A stretch of DNA of 64,000 nucleotides from Sycobia sp. Sy_11 (Eukaryota > Arthropoda > Insecta > Hymenoptera > Epichrysomallidae): positions 455,001 to 519,000 of the forward strand of contig JACCIC010000227.1 in the NCBI GenBank assembly GCA_018907035.1. The letters are read 5' to 3'. Each line of letters begins with the position of its first letter. Position 1 is the stretch's first letter. The translations under genes were made by a program, and so were the position numbers. Shown here piece after piece: positions 25,009 to 38,300 of the stretch. The notes beneath the pieces are model-generated. The model saw only the letters and a program-made list of their open reading frames with translations, ran no database searches and was not told the origin of the DNA.

Positions 25009-25666
25009 GTGATGTATAATTAAAATCCGTTGGCAACATTGAAATAATGTTTCGATTGTATGTTTTTGAGATTACTTCAAATTCAATAAAAAAAAATACC
25101 AATATGTGAGATTTCACAAGCAATCAAGATTTTAAAAATTCTATAAAAAGATTAATATAAAAACTATCTATTTCCGATTCAAATTAGGCCTTTTTAACAA
25201 TAAAATAAAAAAATACATTATTTACACACACACGCGCGCGTACTCGCAAACATAGTTTATACTCCCGATATCAAGGAGGCCATATTTAGTAAAAAATGAG
25301 GCAATATATAGTATCTCGATTGTCGCTTGAAGATTCTCGCTTCTACATTAAAATGCGGGAATTCATTTTCGTCACAGTGCATAGGACAAACAAAAGAATG
25401 GAATGAGACAGCTATTTTTTTTCATTTCACTCTATTTTTTCATCATCTCGAGGATACTGTCTACGCTGGGAGTCACAGCGGTAGGTCATAAGCTGGATTC
25501 ATTATTTTTAGAAATGGAATGAATGTATGATATATAAGTATTTTGTTTAAAACTATACAACTTCGACCGGAAAATCGTAAATATTCTCTTGCCGACATAT
25601 CTATATATATAGAAAGAAAAATAGTACCGTAATCCTTAAAATGTATAAAAGGTTAATTTTAAGTGT
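25009..25666. other. CCDC142 3' UTR and spacer
   Basis: AATAAA at 25085-25090 suggests an early poly(A) site. The rest is AT-rich with a short CACACGCGCG run near 25225-25240. No coding exon seen. Confidence 0.4.
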
Positions 25667-26460
25667 CATAAGTAAACACAAAAATAGGGAACTCGCTCGA
25701 AGACGTGACGCACCCTCAATCGCGACGTAGACCCAAATGGATCTAGTGACGGCCAGATGGTTCAGCCGCGATCAATTAACGCGGTCACGCACTGGGACAT
25801 CTGGGGAACTTCCGGTAGATTTCCGCGCTGTGGCAGAAATCTAGTGCTATAAATTAGCAAAATGAATAGTGACGATTGGAAGGCGGGTCCTAGCTGAGTT
25901 TCTGCACTGCCGCTTGTAAGCCTTTACCCCTCTTCCTCTTCAACAATACGGTCAGACAGTTCGACGGACGAGTGTTCCCGCGAGACTTCGCTTCGCCTTC
26001 AGCTTTCAGATCGGAAACTTCGATTTTCCAGTGTGTTGTTCACGTAAATTCTTCATCGGAATACCCGCGTCGATTTGTCTCGTTCGCGAATAAACTGGGC
26101 GCATATAAATCGTCCGCGCGTAAAAGAATATTGCGACGTCAAAAGCTGTGTGTTTTGTGCGTGGTTTTACGGAATGTGGAATGAGCTGTTGTTCTATTCA
26201 ACTCGCTGTGTGGTGTATGTGTTTTGCGTAATCGAGTCCCGCCGCTTGTGGAGTTGTCGTTCAGGCATTGTGGGGATTGAGGTTTACGCACATCTCTGAG
26301 GAGCTTCTCAAGCGGCCTTTGAGCCCGTTTGCTACCGTTAGTGACAAGGGCTGCTTCCGTGCCCGAGACGTCTGGGTGACGACGCAGCGTTGGTGGTAAC
26401 GCAGAAGCTTTTTTCACCTTAGACCTCACCTCAGTATTACCACCAATAAAGGGATTTTAG
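25667..26460 (+). other. GC-rich block, possible solo LTR or CpG-rich promoter
   Basis: A sharp rise in GC and CpG over its AT-rich neighbours. It contains TATAAATT near 25850, a CAATACGGTCAGACAGTTCG initiator-like stretch near 25945, and an AATAAAGG signal near 26442 at the far end. That order (promoter, leader, poly(A) signal in under 800 bp) is how an LTR looks. No terminal inverted dinucleotides, target duplication or second copy were found to prove it. Open frames inside are short and unrecognised. It abuts the broken retroelement that starts at 26583. Confidence 0.3.
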
Positions 26461-26582
26461 TAAGAGAGCTCTCGCAAATCATAAAGGTGACATTTTGCTC
26501 GTTAAAACACTAGCTATCATTTTAGAAAAGCTTATTTTATCATTAATTTTTGTAATATGTTTGTATTTTGCTTTTAACCGAA

Positions 26583-29500
26583 TGATCTACCGAAGGATAC
26601 CGTCATAGGAAATATTCCATAGATCGGGACCCAGGATGGAGCTTTGGGCCGCGCCACACGTTAGCTCTTTTCGCTTGGAGCCCTCTGCCGTTTCATATAG
26701 AATGGATCTGTCCTTCAAATAATCTCCGATGATCTGGAGTAGGTACTTAGGTACATTGAACTCCTTCTCCAATGCCCGCAGCACGTCTGTCCACTTAACC
26801 GAGTTGAAGGCGCTTTTGATATCAGGTGTTACCAGAAGACTCACAGGTCGTGAAAAGTGATTCCCCCGCTCCGTAGTCCTGGCCACCTCCACTACCTCCT
26901 GAATAGCATCTATGGTGGAGCGCCCTCTGCGAAAGCCATACTGCCTCTCGGAAAGGTCGCCAGATGTAAAAAGCGACGCATGTAGGCGGGGTCACACCAG
27001 CTTTTCCAGGAGTTTCCCGGCGGTGTCTAGCATGCATAAGGGTCTCTACGTCGACGGAGCACTAGATAATCCCTTGCCCTTGCTTATCAGCACAAGTTTC
27101 GCCCCTTTCAGCGAGGATAAAATATTCCCGCGCAAAGGCACGAGTTATACATGTCAAGTAAAAGTTCAGGATGGCTCTGTACCGCCGCTTTGAACACTTC
27201 CGCCGGAAGTTCGTCAGGTCCTGGTGCCTTTTTGTTCTTCAGAGATTGCACTACTCTCTCTAGCTCCGCCCTTGTGAATGGCGGTACCTCAGGACTCTCG
27301 GGAGCCAGAAGCTCATCCCCTCGTTTGGGATGAGTGGGGAATAGGGTATGGATGATGCCGTCTTGATGCTTCCGTTACCGCTTTCGCCTGCTCGCAAAGA
27401 GTTGCGCCCCTTGGTAATTCAACCAGGAGGCGCTGTCCGCATTCTATCGCCTGGGAAAGCTTCTTTTGATCCAATCCTCGTGACGATCCTCGTCATCGAT
27501 CACCCACTAGTCCCGCACTCGTGTGGCCTGAATCTACGTCACGAAGGATACATCAGGGATGGAGTCCCTGTAGCCAGATTTCTGAAAGGTCAACGTAGAT
27601 TCGGTGTTCAAGACAACCAGACCTAGTCTGGATGCCATGTCCATCAGTCTTGCCCTAGAGTCCGGCAAGGGTTCTCCTCACTCGAGAGCTTTGCTGTTCA
27701 AATCCCCAGCCACTACCAGCTCCCCCTCCAATTCTCTTACCGCATCCTCAAGGGCATCCAGTTTAAACTGGAAACCCACGATGGCCTCATTCGGGGTGAG
27801 ATAGCAGTTGACGTAATTTATGTTGTTGCTCCTCACCGAGACGAAGCCGCGGACAGATCCGTGGCGCTCCACCCGAAAGTGGTACGGGTTAAAAATCCAA
27901 ATCACCGCGGTACCGAGGTCATCGCGATATCAGACCACTGCATCTCTATCTCGATATTGTTCGCTGACAATGACCATGTCAGCGCCCTTCTCATGACAGA
28001 TCTGCGTAAGGAGGTCGCTCGCCGTCCGACTCCTATTCAGGTTCGTCTGCAGGACTTTAACCATTTTGGTGGGACTTGACAAGGGCTTCGCGAAATACCG
28101 CACAAGCCCCATACCCCGTAACGTGATTTAACGCTGCGGGTGTGGTCCCCGGGCAGAGGAAACACTGTGGAGGCGTTCTACGATCAGATGCCTTGTGTCT
28201 GATGGAAACAGCGAATTCATGCTCCTGTCAGGGCCATCGCAACTCAAACCGCGGTGCCCATAGCCGAGACATCAGTAACAGCGCTCGACTTGAATCCGCC
28301 GACGCAAGACACAAAGGACCCATCCAATGGCTACCTTTCCGACTTCCAATAACCGCTGGCGAGCCTTCTCAGAGAGGCTTACGAGGGCTAGTCGTTTCCC
28401 GACTTTGTTCAGCCTCGTAAGCCTCACCTCGATGGGGCCAGTATAGTCCTGCAAGACGGCAAGGAGGGCTGACTTCACTGTGTCACGCAGACGTCCACTT
28501 CTTTGATCTCCAAGGCAGTCTTGGGGGTCAGAGCGCGAAGTGCTGCCTTTTGCCCGACGACCTCTTTGAAGGCATTAATAAAGCCCTCCTCGCCCTCCGC
28601 CGAAGCCTTCTTAAACTCGATCAGGACATCGCCGTTTAATGTTCGACGGATGTCCCTAATGGTGAGTCCGTGTTGCGAGGGGTCGACCTTATGGCGGATT
28701 CCTCCAAGGATCTCCGCGTATATATTCCCCTTTGCGTTTGACTTTTTTTTCTGCATCTTTTTTTTAGCTGCTTTCTTTTCTTGCCTGGTGGGCACATTCT
28801 TCCAGCCTTGCTCAGGCTGTGGCTCGTCCCCAAGATTAGATTCGGCACCCACGTCTTCTTCTTTTGTTGAACAATCCTCTCTTTTTTTCTTCTTTTCCTT
28901 TGGCCCTACCCCTCAAGTAATTCCGTTGGGGAGGTAGAAGGATACCTCTTCTGGCCTTTTGTTGTCTCAACAATCTCGGAGATATGTAGGCGCCTTCTGC
29001 CTACGAGATGCTCGAATTGGCTTTGTAAACCCGGAAGCCCCTCCTTTATAGCGTAATTCACGTTCTTTGCCTTTTCATCGACACCATCATCATTTTAAAT
29101 AAATTTTTGATGGAGTCAATGAGGGCTTTATCGTGATAATCCTCCTGCTGATGTCCTTTTGGAGATCTTGGCTATCGTGAATATCTTGGCTGTTCAGTCT
29201 CAGCGATCACAATATTTCCATGACTTGCTGCACCAGCAATGCTATCAGCTTTACTTTTATTGACCGTATGGGGGACATCCAGGCTGTTTACCGCCGTACT
29301 TTTCTGGTCCGTCTCCTGCTTCTTCACTTTTCTTATCTCTTTTCTTTGTTATTTATAATGTCCATTCTTCTTTTTTTTTGTTTTCGTCCCCCCAAAATTG
29401 CCGGCCCTTCAACAACGACTAGAACAATGGACAACACTTGTCTGTAACTGTCATTCGTGTAAGGCTCTTTTACAGAGCCAGAGGATCGAGCACGCTGGCA

Positions 29501-30042
29501 CGCTCTGGTGCGCCAGACCATCTCCGCTCTCTCGAGCTTCACACCCTATCAATAAGGTGCTCCACTCTCTGGAGAGTTTCCGGCAGACATCAAGATCACG
29601 AGTCAGGATGCACTCGTCAATACCGAATGACTGATGCTGGCTAGGTTTCCAGCCGCCCGTCCGACCATCAGCAGGAGCCGAAGATGGTTCTGGTCGTACA
29701 AGCACGCAACCTGAAGACCCGCCTCCCCACCCAGGATCTCTCTTTGGCAGCTCCTTTGGCATGCGCCGCTCGGCAAGCACGGTGGACCATCAGATCATCA
29801 CCTTACTCAATGACGGCTGCACTAGGATTGCCAGCACTCCCAATTTTTCAGTCTGTCAAGCTCGTCCACTCCGTACTAGCCGTCCCGTAATGTAGCCGAA
29901 ACCGCGACACGCGTGGTGATTGTTACCCCTTCCTTTGTCTGATGTGTCAGTATTGTGTACAAGTATACTCCCTCCTCCTTTCTGCGGGCTTGGGACCGGC
30001 ATCGCCAAAACATAGGCTCGCTATGAATCCGCGGTGGCGGAG
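26583..30042 (-). mobile_element. R1-type non-LTR retrotransposon A, broken and lacking its 3' half
   Basis: Minus-strand relic. A Gag-like ORF1 (about 28940-28150) has a Lys-rich start, a core with GDVLIEFKKA, and one zinc-knuckle start CYRCLGYGHRG. ORF2 begins near 28055 with VKVLQTNLNRS and contains endonuclease signatures VIVSEQYRDRD and VVAGDLNSKALE. Reverse transcriptase follows (RSALE.PPFT, ELPAEVFKA-type blocks, then PDIKSAFNSVKW and SSILGPDLWNISYDG). It stops at about 26583 before the YADD block, thumb and C-terminal domain, so the 3' part is missing. Several frameshifts and stops interrupt the frames. Leader-like GC-rich sequence extends to about 30042, where an (ATT)n tract begins. 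Assignment to the R1 group rests on these motifs. Confidence 0.75.
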
Positions 30043-30061
30043 TTATCATTATTATTATTAA

Positions 30062-30098
<37 letters not shown>

Positions 30099-30099
30099 T
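30043..30099. repeat. (ATT)n tract, left flank of element B
   Basis: Nearly pure ATT repeats between elements A and B. On the element strand this is an (AAT)n tail immediately after the 3' end of element B. Confidence 0.9.
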
Positions 30100-33000
30100 T
30101 AGGAGTCTGTGAATACTATTTATGCATTTCCAATGACCGTTCTCCAAGAACATTCCTGGGAAACGGCAATCGGAATATGTGTGATTCGACACAAATCCCA
30201 TGCCACTACGCACTAAACACATATCTCCATGTTGCACCGACACCAGCCCAAACTATTATGCACATTACTTAAATTAAATGACCACGTTTACGATGTCACG
30301 TTTACTCTCACATACTTTCACCATCCAGGCATCCATCTGCTTTTTTGCTTCGTAGCACATGCGTAATGTATTTTGCGATCAACCGCCAGCTGTCCGCGTC
30401 AGTCATCATAATTTTCGTCAGGTTTTCTGGCGTGATCGCTCCTGTCCTGGTCTGTAGCTCTAGTCGTGGCTCAGTCCAATGTTCGCACACAAAAAAAGTG
30501 TGCTCCGCATCGTCCCAAACCCATCCGCAGTACTTGCATTCTGAAGAGGCGACCCTCTTCATCTTGCAGAGGTACTCACGGAAGTATCCGTGTCCGGACA
30601 GAAATTGGGTAAGGTAGAAATCCACCTCTCCATGTTTTCTCTCTTTCTACGGGTCGATTTCGGGTATTAGTCTTTTCGTCCACCGTCCTCTTTCATCCGT
30701 CGTCCACCGCCTCTGCCATGTCTCGATGGTCTTCGTCCGTTCTTCACTCACAGTGTCTTCCATTCCAACGTTCGGGCTCCGTTCGTAAATTCGCTTCCGT
30801 TCGGCCGCGAGCAGATCGATGGGAATGACGCCAGCAAGCACAAAAACGGAGCTCTCAGACACGTTACGATACACACACGCGATTCTTAACGCGCTCAGCC
30901 TTTGTACGCTTTTCGTTGCGTTCGCGCGTTTCCTGATATTCATCGCGTCGGCCCAAATCTCCGCCCCGTAAAGCAAAATCGAGTGGGTAACGCTCATCAC
31001 TAGTCTACGAACGTTCTGTTTCGGTCCGTTACTATTGGCCATCAGTCTACTTAGAGCCTTGGTCTTTTCTGCTGCCTTTGTCGCCGCGTTTCATAGGTGG
31101 AGCCAGAAGCTCAGCTTCGTATCCAAGGTAACGCCAAAGTACTTGACTTCGCTCCTGGTTTCCAGTCTTTCCGTCCCTAACGTAATCGGAACCACCGTCT
31201 GTATACGTCTGCGAGTCAGCAGCAACAACTCAGTCTTTTGCAGCGCGAGCTGCAGTCCGTGATCTGTCATCCATTCGTTCACGCGTCTCATGACCTGATT
31301 CAGCTTTCACTGAATCAAGTGATAGTCGCGTGCGACTATCACGGCTGCCACATTGTCGGCATAGGCAATGAGACGCGCGTTCGAGGGCATGTCTAGTCTC
31401 AAAAAAACGTCGTATTGTACGTTCCAGGAGTCGGGGCCTAAAATGGAACCCTGCGCCACGCCCGCTGTCACGCGTTTCCATTTCTTTCCGTCCAAAGTAT
31501 CATACGTCAGTCCTCGGTCCCGTAAGTAGTCCCGTATGATACGAAGAAGGTAGGAGTCAACCTTGAAAGTCAACTCCAATGCCCCCAATATCTCTGTACA
31601 TTTTGTAGAGTTAAAGGCGTTACGAACGTGCAGGGTCAGCAGCAGAACCAGTGGTCTGGTTGCATGATAGCCCCTGTTCGCCGCATGAAATATGTTCGTC
31701 ACGTCACCTATAGCTCCGATTGTCGATCGTCCTTTCCTAAATCCGTCTTGTTGTTCGGATAGGTCTCCGGCGTTTTTAATTGCCTGTGACAGTCTTGGTC
31801 TCAGCAGTAGCTCCAACAGCTTCCCTACCGTATTTAGTAGGCAGAGGGAAGCCTGTATGAAGAAGGCAAATCGGGGTTCCCCTTAGACTTACGAATGAGA
31901 ACCAATCGAGCCTCCTTCCAGAGCCTGCTAAAAACTCCCTCCACCAGACACCCGTTGTAAAAACCCAAAAGGATGTTCGGGCGGCGTGAAGCGACCACCC
32001 GTAACACCTCACTAGGTATGCCATCGGGACCCGGGGCCTTGTTAGGCTTCAACGCATTCGAAGCTCTACGGAGCTCTTCCTGCATGAAGAGAGGGATCTC
32101 TATATCTATCATTTCATTTGTCGCGTCCGTTCTATTGGGATGGGTTGGGAAAAGTCTCTCAACTATCCGCTCCATCACTTTCGCGTCTCATAGTTCCGGC
32201 GGACCCCGACCTCCCAGGGCGCATGTTACAATTTTATAACCGTTGCCCCAGGGATCCGAGTCCACCTCGTCGATTAGTTTTGTCCAACACCGTTTCTTAC
32301 TGTCATTGATCGCGTGTCGCAGTCGCTGTCTGGCGCGATTATACTCCGTAGAGTATAGTCCCACTACGCCTCGACTTCGGGCTCGGTGAGATTTCCGTCT
32401 TAGCTTCAAACAATTGCTTCTGAGATCCGCGATCTCGGCTGTCCTCCAGTATGTTTGTCGTCTGTTTCGTACTTTCCATTTCCTGGGCATGGTGGCATCG
32501 CATAGGCGCTGGAAAAAGCCAGTCGTTGCAGCCGCTAACGCCTCCACCCTGTCCCGGTTCGTCAACTCTTGAGGCACCTCCCGTAAGGGAGGTTTTGCAT
32601 TTTGCAGATACCTTTCGAGTTCATCTATGTCTAGGCGTTTGGGGTTCCACCCCATAGATCTTGTGCCCCGTCTCCTCGTCTGTCTGGTCACGTCTATCAG
32701 TTTGAAGGCAATGTACTGGTGATCACTGGCCGTATAGTCCTGGATCACCCGCCACGCCCTTATCCTAGTCCGAATTCTGTCCGAGGTCAGAGTCACGTCT
32801 GGTATGGAGTTACCTCACCCCGATCGTCTGTACGTCGGTATCATTCCTTCGTTAACTACTACCAGGTCCAGCCTTGCGGCCATCTCCAGCAGCAGTCTTC
32901 TCCGTCTGTTGGTCAAGGGCATTCCCCACTCGATCGCCCGCGCGTTAAAATCGCCCGCCACGATCACGTTACCAGGGATTTCCCACATCGTGTCCTCGAT

Positions 33001-34018
33001 TTTTCCAAGTTTAGCCGCGTACTCGGAGGCACTGTTGTTTGGGCTCAGGTAAACACTGACATAGGTTAGGTCAGCGACCCTCACCCAGACACAGTCCTCC
33101 TCAGTCCCGCTGCGTACGATATTCGACGCGCTCTTTCCACTTAGCCAAACTGCGGACTTGCCCGAGCTGCTTGCGAGCCAAGTCGGTAATCGTCTGTCTT
33201 TGTATTGCTCACTGATAATCAGCACGTTGATGTCCAGTTCCGCCGCAATCTGCGGGAGCAGTGCGTCTGCCACGCTACTCCCGTTCATATTGCATTGGAG
33301 TATCGTAATCGACATTGTGTGATTGTCTTTGTCTTCTGTTCTGTTAGTGCTATCCTGAACGCGGCACACGAGGACGAGCCCGGCAAGTGTCCCCTGTCTC
33401 GGATATTATCCCCAGTGCACAGGAAGTACTTCCCACGACTCTTGCAGTCCCTGTGGGAATGACCCTCGCGGCTGTATCGCCAGCAGCAGCTTCGTCTGTC
33501 CAGTTCTTTACAGTCTTTCCACACATGACCGAAGCCGAGGCATCTATAGCATTGCGAGACGCGTATCCTTGCTCTTATTCTTGATATAACACACCCGATT
33601 TTAATACGCCCTTTCCTTAAGAGGTCGCTAGTCTCTTTTACATCAAAATCGCAGACCGCCATTCGCTGTCCTCGACTGTTAACGTCGAAAACATGGGACC
33701 GGCGGTCTGCAGTCCGTCCCGTTTCCCGATTTAACGTGTTCGCGATGTCCTCGTCGGTCGTGACACAGTCCAAGTCTAGGAATTCCAGTGTCACCCTGGA
33801 GGTCAAATCTTTTACGCGTCCAGTCTCTCCGACAGCGTCTTGAAGAACCTGTCGGAAGTCCGTCTCGTTGTTTAGTCTGGACAGCTGTAAAAGTACCGCG
33901 CAGTCTTTTGTCTTTCTTATTGTTCTGACTTGAGTATTACTCTTGTCAGGGTCCACCTTTTGCCGTATTGTTCGTATCACGTCTACGTACGTCTGTCCCT
34001 CAGCCGGCTTGATCATAT
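30100..34018 (-). mobile_element. R1-type non-LTR retrotransposon B, 5'-truncated and inactive
   Basis: Minus-strand element. Gag-like ORF1 (34016-33285) opens directly at the (ATT)n boundary and carries zinc knuckles: CYRCLGFGHVWKDC is intact, while the second has Tyr where a Cys is expected. ORF2 begins near 33313 (MSITILQCNMNGS). The endonuclease shows ISEQYKDRRLP, IVAGDFNARAIEWG and the ASDHQYIAF block. Reverse transcriptase shows PNKAPGPDGIP, FRKGRSTIGAI, GVAQGSILGPD and AYADNVAAV. The C-terminal domain includes LTQFLSGHGYFREYL and a CKYC...H...C cluster typical of R1 elements. Stops near 32812, 32185, 31834 and 30655 and frame changes show it is dead. About 180 bp of 3' UTR precede the tract at 30043-30099. 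Different from element A at the protein level. Confidence 0.85.
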
Positions 34019-34020
34019 CA

Positions 34021-34086
<66 letters not shown>
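34019..34086. repeat. (ATT)n tract, right flank of element B
   Basis: ATT repeats with one phase break, abutting the truncated 5' end of element B. It matches the tract at the other end of the element. Confidence 0.9.
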
Positions 34087-34087
<1 letters not shown>

Positions 34088-35039
34088 GGGTTTTGTTTTA
34101 TTATTGTTCTTATTATATTTATTTCCATATTTTGATTATTAGTTAATTATAATTTATTTTAATGGTGGTTTTCATGAACTTGCCATTTATGTAACATTTC
34201 AAGAGCCTATGCTTGAATTTTTCTGTATATGTCATCTTCGTTGCTATATTGTATCGTAAAGTTGTAATTTAAATATTCAGTGCTTGTATACAAGTGAACC
34301 ATTAAGTTTTTTCATAACTTTTCAATGGAGGTACCGTAAAATATCTAATTTAATAGATACGACGTTGAAGCTGATTTTTTTCATTAAAGCAAAAGGCGAT
34401 CCAGTAATATACGTACCAAAGCGAATCTTAAGACTTTCGCAAAGGTACAAGGAAACAAAGGAAAGGAGAATTAGTTTAAGTTTAGTCAGCGTTTGCTTGT
34501 TATCAAAGCTACGCTTATTGATGGATAGAAATCTGATTATACACAAGCGTAGACAAAACGAATGACTCTCTCTCCTTCTACGATATTTCTCTCTCGTGCT
34601 CTTTCTTTCCACCTTGCGTTACCCTTCGCCGCGGCATCTCGAAAATCCAATGCAATATTCCTTATAAGGTTTCGAAATATCTCTAGCAGAAATTGTAGAA
34701 GTATAGACAGATAGATAGATGGATAGATAGAGGGGGGTAAGTAAGAGAGCGAGGGAGAAAGGGGAGGGGGAGACAGAAAATCAGAGAGACAAAGTCAGAT
34801 GGAAGAGAACCCGGCACAATAGAGACGCTTGTCCAAGTTGTTTGGTCGCGCGAGTGTGTGAGCGAGCGACGAGACAGCCCTCATGCGCTTGCGGTTTAAA
34901 CGACGGAGCGTGCGGCCAGCCCCATCCGTCTCTGATTTTGTCATTCGTTTGAGCTATTTAATGCCAAAGCGCGCAGAACATTTATGCTTTTGCGAATCAG
35001 AAGTCGAGTTCCCGAGTAATGAAGATCAAGCAGAGGTCG

Positions 35040-35040
<1 letters not shown>

Positions 35041-35095
<55 letters not shown>
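35041..35095. repeat. (AT)n microsatellite
   Basis: About 54 bp of uninterrupted AT dinucleotide. Confidence 0.9.
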
Positions 35096-35098
<3 letters not shown>

Positions 35099-35230
35099 GG
35101 ATTAAGAGGAGCATCGATTCCAAATGCGAAAGCTATTTGCAAGACCGCGTATATTCCGAATAGAGCCCCCTAGGAACTGACGCTTACTGCGTTACAGATC
35201 TGTGTGAATGTGACGAAAATTTCTCTCTCC

Positions 35231-35232
<2 letters not shown>

Positions 35233-35275
<43 letters not shown>

Positions 35276-35335
35276 ACTGTCTCATTCGTTTTGCCACCCC
35301 CTCTCTTCGTTTCCTTCTCTCTCTCTCTCTCTCTT
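35233..35335. repeat. (CT)n microsatellite pair
   Basis: Two CT dinucleotide runs separated by about 50 bp of pyrimidine-rich sequence; source of spurious SLSLSL frames. Confidence 0.85.
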
Positions 35336-38300
35336 TCTGATCTCTTGTATGCTTTATTTTTCGCGAGCCCGCAGCTCGATTGGAGCGAGGCTGTGGAATC
35401 ATGGAATCAACTCGCGGATCACTACGTTATCGAGCGAAAGGAGTTGAGCAGAGCACCGGGGACTCGGAATTGGATTTTATACTTTGTCATATTTTAATGG
35501 GCTTTTATTATTTTCTCCCCTGCATTTATTCTTCCTTTTTTTATTTTAATATAATTTTTGTCGATTCATTGCGGTTCATCTTATAATATATTAACGTTTT
35601 AATTTTATATCGATATGATGAATCGATTGTTTCGTTTTTTTATTCGTATTTGTATTTCGTGTTTATAGAAATAATTTAAAATTAAATTGAAAAGGTTATT
35701 TTTCTACGTTAAGTACATAAGAAAATAAGTTTTTTTTTAAATAATAATAAAATATTATGAAGTAACTATTTTGTTTATTATTGATAGCATGACAGGAATC
35801 TTAATCCTCAATTTAAATAAAAATATATGAGTAATTTTTCTCCTATCATTATTCATTTTCTTCTAAAAGAAAACAATTTTTGGTTTAGAACTCAACGTAA
35901 TAGTTCTCCAATTCGAATTAATCATCAAAATACAAACCGGTCTCATACATTGCTATTTTGTCATTTCTCAAGGGTTGAAAATATACTTTTCTACTTTGTT
36001 TCTCATTAAATACTTTTTGTTCTAATAATTATTGTAAATAATTTTACTGTTCGAACCCATAAAGAATTATATTATTGTTGCATTTTTCGATGATTGAAAG
36101 GCTGTGCCCTATAAATAAAATGTTATTCTAAAGTCGAGTATATAATTTGGAACAATATGGAAGTGCATATAACATTGTAAATATAAATCGTAGTAATATT
36201 GCAGCGATACAGCACGGTGATATATTACGCGGACGCGGCAATATCGCAGCAAAACGTTGTTATGTAAAAGCTTAATAAATTTAAACATCCTCTCGAAAGT
36301 GGTAAAAAAATATCACCTTCAGCACGTGGGCCGATGAACTATTGATATTTATGAAGAATCCATCATCAAGAATCAAGTATTACTCTTCAGAAAAAGCCTT
36401 AATGAAACTGAGAAGAGTATATGAGTATATACTGTAATATAAAACTCAAACATATATTTAAATTTATACCATAATATAATTCTGCTAATATAGTTTGTAT
36501 ATAATTGCGTCTGACGGTCTACCTGTCCAAAAAATTTGTTTTCAAATAAAACAAAATTTCATGCCATCGTTTTAGCCCATACTCTTATTTAGACTTTTCA
36601 ATATTAATTTAAATTATTTTAAATAAAATACAATATTTTATACGCTTTAAACATTGAATATTTTGTCAACGAAATTATTTGTTGATTTTGTTTAATATTA
36701 TATGTACGGACAACATCGATATGTGTACAAAACAAATATAAGTTGTGCAAGACGATTGAAACATACAATATTATATAGAAGGCTGTAATACTAAAACATA
36801 ATTATTACTGATTCAAATAGTATTGGTATTTTATAATGAAATTAAATTGAAATATTAAATATTAGTGTTAGTTTTTAGTTGAAAGATTAAGAGAAACTGA
36901 TTATCTAAATTGTTTTTAAGACGTTGTAGTTTTAATTTTAAGTTTCTAGATAATACTTTGTAATAAATATTAGATTATATATATATAATAATAATTATAA
37001 TATATATAATTATAATATATATATATATATAAAATTTCTAAAAATATATCTGGTCTCGATTCGTTGAGACGTTGTGTTAAATTTGAGAATTATGCTTTTA
37101 AAATATAGGCTATAAAGAAAATTAAATGATTGGGATTCGTTGAAAATAAGATACAATTTGTTATAGAATTATTTAGCGTAGTTCAAAAAGAGAGCGTTAT
37201 TCTTTCTTGACAAATTAATATTGTATCAAGTTTAAAAGTTATGTAATATTAAACCGTAAATTTATGTCGAAATTCGAAACATATGTAAAGAAATAAGCGA
37301 ATGATATTAAACCTATTTATGTTAGCGAGCATTGTTGTGCTTATAGTTAAAGAAAAAAAATGTATATAATTTGACTCGGATACAAGATTACCTCGGCGAA
37401 AAGCCGCTGCGAGATAAATAATTACGAGACATTAAATGAAACGAAATTTTTAGTTTGTAAAGCAAAGACAAGAAAAGGGAGATTTTGAAATTAAATTTAA
37501 GAAAAATTGAACATTACGAAGCGACTATAAAAATAAAAGTATATGAAAAAAGCGCCTAAAAATCGCGAGCAGACTCTCGTTATAGGCCGAACTACGTGTA
37601 CAAATAAGGTACATACTTGAAACCGTGCCGTGATGAGAAAACCGAAGATTTTCTCGTAAAATAGCTTATATAGGGTTTCACAAATAGGTGGCCGAATACT
37701 TACTATTGAGAAAATCTTGAGATTTTCAAAAGAGGTTAAATGGTCATGCTTCCTAAAAGCAGTGATCCGTGCTGTGACGGTAAATTCAGATATTTTCCTT
37801 AAAAGAAAGCCTTTCTACAGACTTATATTGAAATAGGTCGTATTCTGGCATTCGGAAAATACCCAGAACTTCAAAATCAGGGGACGTGTATGGTTGGCCA
37901 CCTCGGGCTCTCCGTCCGTCCGGCTGCGCGAAGAGTTTGGGTGCGATCGGTGCGAGCGAGCCTTATCGCTTGTAATTGGACTCTTTTTTGAGGGGAGTGA
38001 AGAGTAAAAAAAAAATTATATAAATATATATCTTTTTTTTGTATTATTTGATTAAAAAAGCATTAAGTATTAAAAGATATTACATATAAATGTAATAGAA
38101 TAAAATCCTAATTCACATGGTAGGGTTGAGCATCTTGAAATAACAACTCAGAATTAAATTGAAAATTAAATTAAATTATTATTTTTAATGTCTTCTAAAT
38201 TATTCTTAATTTAGAAGTTCATTAACTAATTAGACTCTATCCTTAATTTAATCAAACAATTTTATGCTGCAAAATATATATTTCAAGGTATACTGGAATA

